Shown: in pieces, positions 1 to 5,571 of the stretch
Numbering within the stretch: position 1 is the stretch's first letter
How the letters are laid out: each line of letters begins with the position of its first letter
NCBI GenBank assembly: GCA_044449445.1
Contig: JBIOIA010000120.1
Span: 1-7,714 of the forward strand
Origin: DASXPG01 sp044449445
Lineage (GTDB): Bacteria; Gemmatimonadota; Gemmatimonadetes; Gemmatimonadales; JACORV01
Direction: 5' to 3'
DNA length: 7,714 nt
The notes under the pieces: model-generated
The model's database searches: none
Seen by the model: only the letters and a program-made list of their open reading frames with translations
What the model was told of the DNA's origin: nothing
Program-made: the position numbers and the translations under genes

Positions 1-266
1 GCCTTGCCCTTGTCGGGCGAGGCGGCTTCACGCTCGACGGTGTCGATCAACCCTTGGGGGATGACCACCCCTGGCACCTCGCCCCCGGCCAGGATCCGGG
101 CCGTGGTTCGGTTGAGGACGATGACGCTCGCCATAAGCGTGACCGGGACGTCGCGGTCGGCGACCCAGCGCGTCAGCTCGAGTCGCCGGGCGGCGATGAC
201 CGCGACGCCGGTGGTCGCGCCGATGACCGCGAGCGCGAGTCCGAGCAGCACGGCGAGGACGCTCAT
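1..266 (-). CDS. CNNM/DUF21-type (HlyC/CorC-like) membrane protein, N-terminal part only
   Basis: The 5' end of a gene that runs off the left edge; 88 complete codons are visible. The ATG at 266-264 forms an ATGA overlap with the TGA of the upstream CNNM/CBS gene, which fixes the start. The protein opens with a hydrophobic segment (about residues 2-26), then a basic stretch (AARRLELTR). A second stretch with hydrophobic patches begins at about residue 40 (PVTLMASVIVLNRTTARIL). This resembles the start of CNNM (DUF21) transporter-like proteins, which are often encoded in tandem with a CBS-containing paralogue. The family call rests on topology, general resemblance and neighbourhood, because the diagnostic CNNM core and any CBS domains lie outside the window. 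If correct, it is an inner-membrane protein linked to Mg2+ or other divalent-ion handling. It could instead be an unrelated small membrane protein. Confidence 0.6.
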   Translation of the reverse strand, partial: MSVLAVLLGLALAVIGATTGVAVIAARRLELTRWVADRDVPVTLMASVIVLNRTTARILAGGEVPGVVIPQGLIDTVEREAASPDKGK

Positions 267-1465
267 TCCGGTCTCGCGTCCTCGCCGGGCGGCTCGGGCG
301 GCGCGAGCCGCTCGAACCGCAATCGCTCGATGGAGCGCCTGGCGACCTTCTCCACGGTGACGCGGCAGCCCGCGATGTCCACCGTCTCTCCCGGCGCGGG
401 CACGTGGCCGAGCGCCGCGTAGACGAACCCGCCGGCCGTGGACACTCCCTGGTGCTCGCGCGGCACGCCGCGCGCGTCGGCGAGCCGGTCGAGCGGCGCG
501 CGGCCGTCCACCTGGAACACGCCGGGGGTGGTCTCGACCACCGAGGGACCCAGCGCCTCGTCGTATTCGTCGCGGATCTCGCCGACGATCTCCTCGAGCA
601 CGTCCTCGAGCGACACGATGCCGGCGGTGCCGCCGAACTCGTCCACCACGATGGCGAGGTGGCCGGGGCCGCGCTGGAAGTCGCGCAGCTGGCGGTCGAG
701 CGTCTTGACCTCGGGCACGATGTCCACCGCACGCACGAGCGCCTGCCAGCCCGCGGGGGCGCCGGCGCCGAAACGCGCGGGGATCAGGTCCTTCGTGTAC
801 AGCACGCCGACGATGTGATCGAGATCCTCGTCGAACACCGGCAGCCGCGCGTGCTCGGCGGCGGCGACCTGGCGGATCACTTCCTCGAACGAGGCGTGCG
901 CGTCCACGGCGAGAACGTCCACGCGCGGCGTCATCACCTCGCTGACCATCGTGTCGGCCAGCGCGAACACGCCCAGCATCATCTCGCGCTGGGCCAGCTC
1001 GCGCACCCGGGCGCCCGCCGGCGCGATGCCGAACAGCCGCGCGAAGGAGCGGTCGAGTATCCCGGCCGCGACGAACAGCGGCGCGGGAACCGTGAGCGTG
1101 GCGACGGCGAGCTGCACGGCCTGACGGCCGAGCACCCCGCCCTTCCACAGGCCCACGGCTCGCGGCAGGAGGTCGGCGGCGAGCACGGTCGCGGCGACGA
1201 GCAGGATGAGCCAGCCCAGCGCCTCGAGCAGCGGTGCGTCCCACCAGTGCACCGCTCCCGAGAGCGCAACGGCGCACAAGGCGAGCAGCGTGATGCGTCC
1301 GATCGCGAGGCCACGGCGCAATCGTTCGGGCTTTTCGGCATAGACCGGAGGCAGCGCCTCGACGCCCAGCGCGGGGTTGGCGGCGAGCGAGCCCTCGGCG
1401 AGCGCCAGCAGCGCGGCCCACAGCGCGGCGGGCAACACGAACACCAGCGGCACGACGCGCGTCAT
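263..1465 (-). CDS. corC: HlyC/CorC-family protein with CNNM (DUF21) and CBS-pair domains (YbeX/CorC-like)
   Basis: A 400-residue inner-membrane protein. Its N-terminal region has four hydrophobic segments (about residues 4-24, 55-73, 80-100 and 115-137) typical of a DUF21/CNNM domain. A CBS pair follows, opened by the family motif VMTPRVDV (177-184). Its second CBS carries IVVDEFGGTAGIVSLED (272-288). The last ~80 residues (from about VDGRAPLDRL, then TAGGFVYAALGHVPAPGE) are a CorC_HlyC C-terminal domain. Members are implicated in Mg2+/Co2+ efflux or homeostasis; the CBS pair is thought to sense adenine nucleotides. E. coli YbeX, in the same ybeZ-ybeY-ybeX order, lacks the DUF21 membrane part that this protein has. 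The ATG at 1465 overlaps the ybeY stop as ATGA, which decides the start. The family is firm; the transported ion is not shown by sequence. Confidence 0.93.
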   Translation of the reverse strand: MTRVVPLVFVLPAALWAALLALAEGSLAANPALGVEALPPVYAEKPERLRRGLAIGRITLLALCAVALSGAVHWWDAPLLEALGWLILLVAATVLAADLLPRAVGLWKGGVLGRQAVQLAVATLTVPAPLFVAAGILDRSFARLFGIAPAGARVRELAQREMMLGVFALADTMVSEVMTPRVDVLAVDAHASFEEVIRQVAAAEHARLPVFDEDLDHIVGVLYTKDLIPARFGAGAPAGWQALVRAVDIVPEVKTLDRQLRDFQRGPGHLAIVVDEFGGTAGIVSLEDVLEEIVGEIRDEYDEALGPSVVETTPGVFQVDGRAPLDRLADARGVPREHQGVSTAGGFVYAALGHVPAPGETVDIAGCRVTVEKVARRSIERLRFERLAPPEPPGEDARPE

Positions 1466-1947
1466 CGCGCCAGTTTCCCGTGCGCGCGCACGTGCCGCTC
1501 CTGGCGCCGCCACATCGCGCTCGCGAGGCGGCCCCGGGCGCTGCCGGGATGCTCGTAGCCGAGCGCGTGGAGGACGCCGTGGACCACGAGCCGGCGCAGC
1601 TCGTCCTTGATCGTGGTCCCGGCGCGGGCCGCCTCGCGCGCCGCGACGGCCGGGCAGATGTACACGTCGCCGACGAGCGGCGGACCTGTGAGCGCGAAGG
1701 CGATGACGTCGGTCGGGCGATCGCGCCTGAAGTGCGAGCGGTTCAGCGCACGAATGCGCGCGGGGGAGACGAACGTGATGGACAACGCGGCGGTCCGCGC
1801 GCGCTCGGCGCGCAGCACGGCGCACGCGAGCCGCGCCACGCCGGCGGCCGAGAGCGGCGTCTTCGCGAGCACGCTCACGCGGACGTCGGTCGTCGGTCGC
1901 TTCCTGGTCCGTGAAGCACGTCGAGGAACGATCCAGCCAGCGCTCAA
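1462..1947 (-). CDS. ybeY: YbeY, single-strand-specific endoribonuclease (rRNA maturation and ribosome quality control)
   Basis: YbeY is a zinc metallo-endoribonuclease involved in 16S rRNA 3'-end maturation and in degrading defective 70S ribosomes. The signature is HGVLHALGYEHPGS near the C terminus, with zinc-ligand histidines H123, H127 and H133 when numbered from the TTG start. Upstream are the conserved LNRSHFRRDRPTDVIAFAL stretch (68-86) and GDVYICP (93-99). The TTG at 1947-1945 gives 161 residues and overlaps the phoH stop as TTGA, with AGGCGG a short distance upstream. This fits translational coupling, but it adds a basic N-terminal extension of about 23 residues not usual for the family. 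A GTG at 1878 would give a canonical ~138-residue protein beginning VSVLAKTPL. Gene identity is certain; the start is not. The order phoH-ybeY-corC matches E. coli ybeZ-ybeY-ybeX. Confidence 0.93.
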   Translation of the reverse strand: MSAGWIVPRRASRTRKRPTTDVRVSVLAKTPLSAAGVARLACAVLRAERARTAALSITFVSPARIRALNRSHFRRDRPTDVIAFALTGPPLVGDVYICPAVAAREAARAGTTIKDELRRLVVHGVLHALGYEHPGSARGRLASAMWRRQERHVRAHGKLAR

Positions 1948-2906
1948 CCCGGACTGTCCGCCTGGTACGCCTTGATGATGTCCCGCACGAGCCGGTGGCG
2001 GACGACGTCGGCGTCCTCGAGATAGCAGAACGTGACCCCGTCGATCCCCGGCAGGATCCGCTCGACCTGGAGAATGCCCGAGTCCTCCCGCGAGGGGAGG
2101 TCGATCTGGGTCTTGTCCGCCGTCACCACGGCCCGCGAGTTCACGCCGAGCCGCGTCAGGAACATCTTCATCTGCATGCCAGTGGTGTTCTGCGCCTCGT
2201 CGAGGATGACGAACGCGTCGGCCAGCGTGCGGCCGCGCATGTAGGCCAGCGGCGCGATCTCGATCACCCGCGACTCGAGCGCGCGCTGCACCTTGTCGTG
2301 CGGCATCATGTCCTCGAGCGCGTCGTACAGCGGCCGCAAATAGGGATCGACCTTGGCCTGCAGGTCCCCCGGCAGGAAGCCCAGCCGCTCGCCCGCTTCG
2401 ACGGCCGGACGCGCGAGGATGATCCGCTTCACGCGCTTCTTCTGAAGCATGTCCACCGCGACGGCGACGGCCATGTACGTCTTGCCGGTGCCGGCGGGCC
2501 CGATGCCGACGACGATCTCGCTTTCGTACATCGCGTGCAGGTAGGCGCGCTGGCCCGCGGTCTTGGGCGCGACGACGCGCCGCAGCCCGGGCAGGATGAT
2601 CTTCTGCTCGCCGTTGCGTCCCACTTCGAGCCGGCCGCGCTGCGCGTCGCTCACGAGCCGACGCACGTCCTCGGCGCTCATGGGCTCGCCCATGCGCGCG
2701 ATCTCGATCATGCTCTGCACCACCGGCGTCGCGCGCTCGACCACCTCGAGCGGCCCGGCGAGCGAGAGCTGATCGCCACGCATCATCACGCGCACGCCGA
2801 GCAGGCGGGTCAGCTCGTGCAGGTTGGCGTCGTTGACGCCCGCCAGCGCGAGCGGGTCGGCGCCTTCGACCTCCAGCCGATGGACGACGTCGTCGGTGAC
2901 GGTCAC
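1944..2906 (-). CDS. phoH: PhoH family ATPase (YbeZ-like)
   Basis: A 320-residue PhoH/YbeZ-type NTPase. A small N-terminal domain (residues ~1-105, KH-like in the family) precedes the ATPase core. That core has Walker A GPAGTGKT (136-143), the family signature RPAVEAGERLGFLPGDLQAKVDPY (166-189, two parts of one block) and Walker B AFVILDEAQN (231-240). ADKTQIDLP follows toward the C terminus. YbeZ interacts functionally with YbeY and is thought to be an RNA-associated ATPase or helicase-like factor in rRNA processing; this role is family knowledge, not visible here. The GTG at 2906 overlaps the aspS stop as GTGA. It is preceded by a strong Shine-Dalgarno sequence inside the aspS 3' end, so the start is well supported. 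The same frame stays open further upstream only as an antisense-type shadow of aspS. Confidence 0.95.
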   Translation of the reverse strand: MTVTDDVVHRLEVEGADPLALAGVNDANLHELTRLLGVRVMMRGDQLSLAGPLEVVERATPVVQSMIEIARMGEPMSAEDVRRLVSDAQRGRLEVGRNGEQKIILPGLRRVVAPKTAGQRAYLHAMYESEIVVGIGPAGTGKTYMAVAVAVDMLQKKRVKRIILARPAVEAGERLGFLPGDLQAKVDPYLRPLYDALEDMMPHDKVQRALESRVIEIAPLAYMRGRTLADAFVILDEAQNTTGMQMKMFLTRLGVNSRAVVTADKTQIDLPSREDSGILQVERILPGIDGVTFCYLEDADVVRHRLVRDIIKAYQADSPG

Positions 2907-4669
2907 TTCACCACCTTGAGATGGAGCACGTCGAGATCCTCCTGGCGCACGGTGGTCGGCGCGCCCTCGAACAGCGCGCGTGCCGTGGTCGTCTTGGGGA
3001 ACGCAATCACGTCGCGCAGCGATTCCGCGCCCGCGAGCAGCATCGCGATCCGGTCGAAGCCGAGCGCGATGCCGCCGTGCGGCGGCGCGCCCGCCCGGAG
3101 ACCCGCGAGCAGGAAGCCGAAGCGATGCTCCGCTTCCTCGGGCGAGAAGCCGATGCGCGCGAACACGGCCTGCTGGAGCGCCGGGTCCACGATGCGGATG
3201 CTCCCGCTGCCCAGCTCCACGCCGTTGTACACCGGGTCGTAGTGCGTCGAGCGCGCGCGATCCGGGTCGCTCGCCACGAGCGCGACGTCGTCCGGGTGCG
3301 GCGCCGTGAACGGATGGTGCAGCGGCATCCGCACACCGGTCGCCGGGTCCTTCTCGAACATCGGGAACTGCTCGATCCAGACGAACGCGTGGCGGGCCTG
3401 CGGCGCGAGTTGCAGTCTCGCGATCACTTCGCGGCGCACGCGGTCGAGCACCGGCGACGTGACGGCATCGGGACCGACGGCCAGCAGCGCGGCGTCGCCG
3501 TCCGTGAGGCCGATCCGGGCGGCGTCTTCGACGCTCAGCGCCTTCGCGATCGAGCCCGAGAGCTGATCGCCCTGGCGCTTGATCCACGCGAGGCCGCTGC
3601 CGCCCAGCTGCTTCGCCAGGTCCGCCAGCTGATCGATGTCCTTGCGCGAGAGCTTTCCGCCGCCGGTAACGAGCAGGCCGCGCGCGCGCGCGCCCGCACT
3701 CCTGGCCGGCGAGAGGAACGGGTGCTCGATCTTCCGCAGCGCTTCGGTCCAGTCCTGGATCTCGAGCCCGAACCGCAGGTCCGGCTTGTCGGTGCCGAAA
3801 CGCTCCAGCGCCTCCCGGTACACCATCCGCGGGAACGGCGCGGCGACCGACGCCCCCGCCTCGGCCCACAGCGCGACGAGCAGCACCTCGGTGACGCGGT
3901 AAATGTCTTCGGCACCGATGAACGACGCCTCGATGTCGATCTGGGTGAACTCGGGCTGGCGGTCGGCGCGCAGGTCCTCGTCGCGGAAGCAGCGCGCGAT
4001 CTGGAAGTAGCGGTCGTAGCCCGCGACCATCAGCAGCTGCTTGTAGAGCTGCGGCGACTGCGGAAGGGCATAGAACTCGCCGGGCTGGACGCGCGAGGGC
4101 ACGAGGTAGTCGCGCGCGCCTTCAGGCGTCGGCTTGGTGAGGATGGGGGTCTCGATCTCGAGGAAACCCTGCTCCGCGAGCACGGCGCGCGAGCGCTGGA
4201 GCAGCCGGTGGCGCAGCTCGAGGTTCTTCTGGAGCTCGGGACGGCGCAGGTCGAGGTGCCGGTGCTGGAGCCGCAGCTCCTCGGCGGCGAGCGCCTCGCC
4301 CTTGCCGCGCGCCACCTGGATCGCCGGCGTTACCGCCGGACCCACGACGGTGACCGAGGCGCCGCGAACCTCGATCTCGCCCGTGGGCAGATCGGGATTG
4401 GCCTGGCCGCCGGGCCGCGCGGCCACCACGCCGGCGACCAGGACCACGGTCTCGGGCGTCAGCTGCGAGGCCGTCGCGTAGGCATCCTTCGCTTCCGGGG
4501 CGAAGGCCACCTGCACCAGCCCATCGCGGTCGCGCAGGTCGATGAACACGAGCCCGCCCAGGTCGCGGCGCCGGTGCACCCAGCCGCCCAGGCGCACCTG
4601 CTGCCCGGCGTGCTCCTTCCGGAGCTCTCCGCAGCGATGGGTCCGCATCGTCGTCGCGTTTGGCGTCAT
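2903..4669 (-). CDS. aspS: Aspartyl-tRNA synthetase, bacterial type with GAD domain
   Basis: A 588-residue class IIb synthetase that charges tRNA-Asp (and perhaps tRNA-Asn) with aspartate in the cytosol. The N-terminal OB-fold anticodon-binding domain contains LGGWVHRRRDLGGLVFIDLR (27-46). The catalytic core starts near ETPILTKPTPEGARDYLVPS (173-192). Motif 2 lies at YFQIARCFRDEDLRADRQPE (221-240). A bacteria-specific GAD insertion includes KLSRKDIDQLADLAK, then GSGLAWIK. Motif 3 is GGIALGFDRIAMLLAG (532-547), followed by DVIAFPKT. The length matches usual bacterial AspRS (~590). The ATG at 4669 overlaps the vanZ-like stop as ATGA; another ATG at 4648 would lose only seven residues, and neither has an obvious Shine-Dalgarno. 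The enzyme is catalytically complete. Whether it is discriminating or non-discriminating is not settled by sequence. Confidence 0.98.
   Translation of the reverse strand: MTPNATTMRTHRCGELRKEHAGQQVRLGGWVHRRRDLGGLVFIDLRDRDGLVQVAFAPEAKDAYATASQLTPETVVLVAGVVAARPGGQANPDLPTGEIEVRGASVTVVGPAVTPAIQVARGKGEALAAEELRLQHRHLDLRRPELQKNLELRHRLLQRSRAVLAEQGFLEIETPILTKPTPEGARDYLVPSRVQPGEFYALPQSPQLYKQLLMVAGYDRYFQIARCFRDEDLRADRQPEFTQIDIEASFIGAEDIYRVTEVLLVALWAEAGASVAAPFPRMVYREALERFGTDKPDLRFGLEIQDWTEALRKIEHPFLSPARSAGARARGLLVTGGGKLSRKDIDQLADLAKQLGGSGLAWIKRQGDQLSGSIAKALSVEDAARIGLTDGDAALLAVGPDAVTSPVLDRVRREVIARLQLAPQARHAFVWIEQFPMFEKDPATGVRMPLHHPFTAPHPDDVALVASDPDRARSTHYDPVYNGVELGSGSIRIVDPALQQAVFARIGFSPEEAEHRFGFLLAGLRAGAPPHGGIALGFDRIAMLLAGAESLRDVIAFPKTTTARALFEGAPTTVRQEDLDVLHLKVVK
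2908..2917 (-). promoter_or_regulatory. Strong Shine-Dalgarno sequence for phoH within the aspS 3' end
   Basis: Read on the minus strand, AAGGTGGTGA matches the full anti-SD complement AAGGAGGTGA at nine of ten positions. It ends one base before the GTG start of phoH. It is by far the best ribosome-binding site in the operon and confirms the GTG at 2906. It also suggests phoH is loaded independently of ribosomes terminating on aspS. The site overlaps the last aspS codons (LKVVK). Confidence 0.7.
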
Positions 4670-5052
4670 GGAAACAGGTACGCCCCCAGGCTCGTTCCCG
4701 CCACCCACCGGAGCACGGCGAATCCGCTCGCCGAGCCTAACGTATCCATCGCCCAGTCCCCCACCTCGGCGCTCCGGCCGGGGATGAACAGCTGGTGCAG
4801 CTCGTCGAGCACGCCGAACAGCGACATCATCACCACCGCCATGACCAGGCGCCGCCGCGACCAGTTCTCCAGCACGCTCACCCGCGCCAGCAGCGCGCCC
4901 AGCCCGCCGTACAGGCAGAGGTGCGCGACCCAGTCGATCCGGATCGCCATCTTCGGCAGCACGGGCAGCGCGCTGCCGGGCAGCGAGGTCAGCAACTCGA
5001 GGAACGCGAGCCAGACGAACACCGTCACCCAGGCACGTCGCGAGCCGCTCAC
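4666..5052 (-). CDS. VanZ-like family small membrane protein
   Basis: A 128-residue protein predicted to span the inner membrane about four times (residues ~8-24, ~40-57, ~68-82 and ~105-127). It carries the VanZ-like signature: DWVAHLCLYGGLGALL (40-55), then GVLDELHQLFIPGRSAEVGD (80-99) and DTLGSASG (103-110). These correspond to the family pattern of a D..H..Y segment followed by an E..Q.F.P.R...D.. block. VanZ confers low-level teicoplanin resistance in enterococci, but most bacterial homologues have no known function. Nothing here indicates glycopeptide resistance. The GTG start shares one base with the upstream TAG (TAGTG), and the TGA overlaps the aspS ATG, so the gene is inserted tightly in the operon. 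A weak GAGG lies about 12 bases upstream. The family is clear; the role is unknown. Confidence 0.87.
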   Translation of the reverse strand: MSGSRRAWVTVFVWLAFLELLTSLPGSALPVLPKMAIRIDWVAHLCLYGGLGALLARVSVLENWSRRRLVMAVVMMSLFGVLDELHQLFIPGRSAEVGDWAMDTLGSASGFAVLRWVAGTSLGAYLFP

Positions 5053-5507
5053 TAGTGCGCTTCGGCCTCGCGAACGATCTGCGCGAATTCATCCGCGCTC
5101 GGCGCCTTGAGCAGCCGCTCGCGCAGGTAGTCGCGGCGCACCAGCCGCGCGATTCTCGCCAGCGCCCGCACCTGCTCGCCCGCCGCCGACTCGGGTCCCG
5201 CGACCAGGAAGAAGAGCCGGACCGGCAGGCCGTCCACGGATCCGAAGTCGATCGGCTCGCCCGAGCGGCCCGCCACCAGCGCCAGCTCCTTCAGCGCCGG
5301 CGTGCGCCCGTGCGGGACCGCCACGCCGAAACCGAATCCCGTCGAGAGGCAGTCCTCGCGCTCGCGCACGGCGCGCAGCACGTCCCCTGCCTCGCCCCCG
5401 GTGCTGCGCACCAGGAGCTCGACGAGTTCGCGCATAACGCTCAGCTTGTCCCTTGACTCCAGGGGGACCTTGATGCGGTCGGCGGTGAGGAGGTCGCCCA
5501 GCAGCAC
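5052..5507 (-). CDS. PTS EIIA type-2 (fructose/Ntr-like) domain protein, orphan
   Basis: A 151-residue stand-alone EIIA domain of the fructose/mannitol/Ntr class. The opening LLGDLLTADRIKVPLESRDK (2-21) matches the usual LSDLLTPERI...L family start. The active-site block is CLSTGFGFGVAVPHGRTPAL (53-72), with H66 as the expected phosphorylated histidine. No EIIB, EIIC, HPr or enzyme I gene is visible nearby, so a regulatory PtsN-like role is more likely than sugar uptake; this is inference. The GTG at 5507 is preferred because it gives the canonical N terminus and lies 8 bases after a -10-like box, suggesting a leaderless mRNA. A GTG at 5528 would add seven residues (VTLTSVA), but its only purine-rich stretch (TAGGA) abuts the start. 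Longer upstream reading is non-coding. It leads the operon into the VanZ-like gene and aspS. Confidence 0.88.
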   Translation of the reverse strand: MLLGDLLTADRIKVPLESRDKLSVMRELVELLVRSTGGEAGDVLRAVREREDCLSTGFGFGVAVPHGRTPALKELALVAGRSGEPIDFGSVDGLPVRLFFLVAGPESAAGEQVRALARIARLVRRDYLRERLLKAPSADEFAQIVREAEAH

Positions 5508-5515
5508 TGCGACGG

Positions 5516-5544
5516 AAGTTAATGTCACTCCTACACTTGAGCAA
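5516..5544 (-). promoter_or_regulatory. Putative sigma70-type promoter for the EIIA-vanZ-aspS-phoH-ybeY-corC operon
   Basis: On the minus strand, TTGCTC (5544-5539) is separated by exactly 17 bases from TAACTT (5521-5516). These match TTGACA and TATAAT at four and three positions; the -10 has the TAnnnT skeleton. The predicted +1 coincides with the GTG at 5507, eight bases downstream. The region is clearly less G+C-rich than its surroundings. This is a pattern read only; the -35 overlaps that of the divergent promoter. Confidence 0.42.
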
Positions 5545-5565
5545 GCAATCCCGACCCGGTATGCT
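5537..5565 (+). promoter_or_regulatory. Putative sigma70-type promoter for the outer-membrane protein-rlmN pair
   Basis: TTGAGC (5537-5542) and TATGCT (5560-5565) each match four of six consensus positions and are separated by exactly 17 bases. The GTG chosen as the start of the signal-peptide gene begins at 5572, after only six intervening bases. It could therefore be the transcription start itself, giving a leaderless mRNA. The -35 hexamer overlaps the divergent -35 by four bases (5539-5542), so the two promoters may compete or share a regulator. Confidence 0.5.
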
Positions 5566-5571
5566 TCGCCG

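Noticed and set aside
404..1558. A 384-codon plus-strand open frame opposite the CNNM/CBS gene.
   Set aside because: The opposite strand encodes recognisable CBS and CorC domains; this frame is His/Arg/Gln-rich without motifs.
1911..3242. A 443-codon plus-strand open frame opposite phoH and the aspS 3' end.
   Set aside because: It has no domain-like features, runs across the boundary of two real genes, and shows shadow composition.
2907..3869. In-frame upstream extension of phoH (about 320 more codons).
   Set aside because: It lies wholly within aspS in another frame and is Arg/Gly/Ala-rich; the GTG at 2906 has a strong Shine-Dalgarno and gives the normal family length.
4666..5052. The VanZ-like gene as a glycopeptide-resistance determinant.
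   Set aside because: There are no vanA/vanH/vanX-type neighbours; VanZ-like proteins are widespread with unknown roles.
2921..5110. A 729-codon plus-strand open frame opposite aspS.
   Set aside because: It is antisense to a full-length, motif-complete AspRS; its product is Arg/His/Glu-rich low-complexity sequence typical of high-G+C shadow frames.
5302..5571. Upstream extension of the outer-membrane protein frame.
   Set aside because: It overlaps the EIIA gene antisense; a clear signal peptide begins at GTG 5572, and an internal position would make no sense for secretion.
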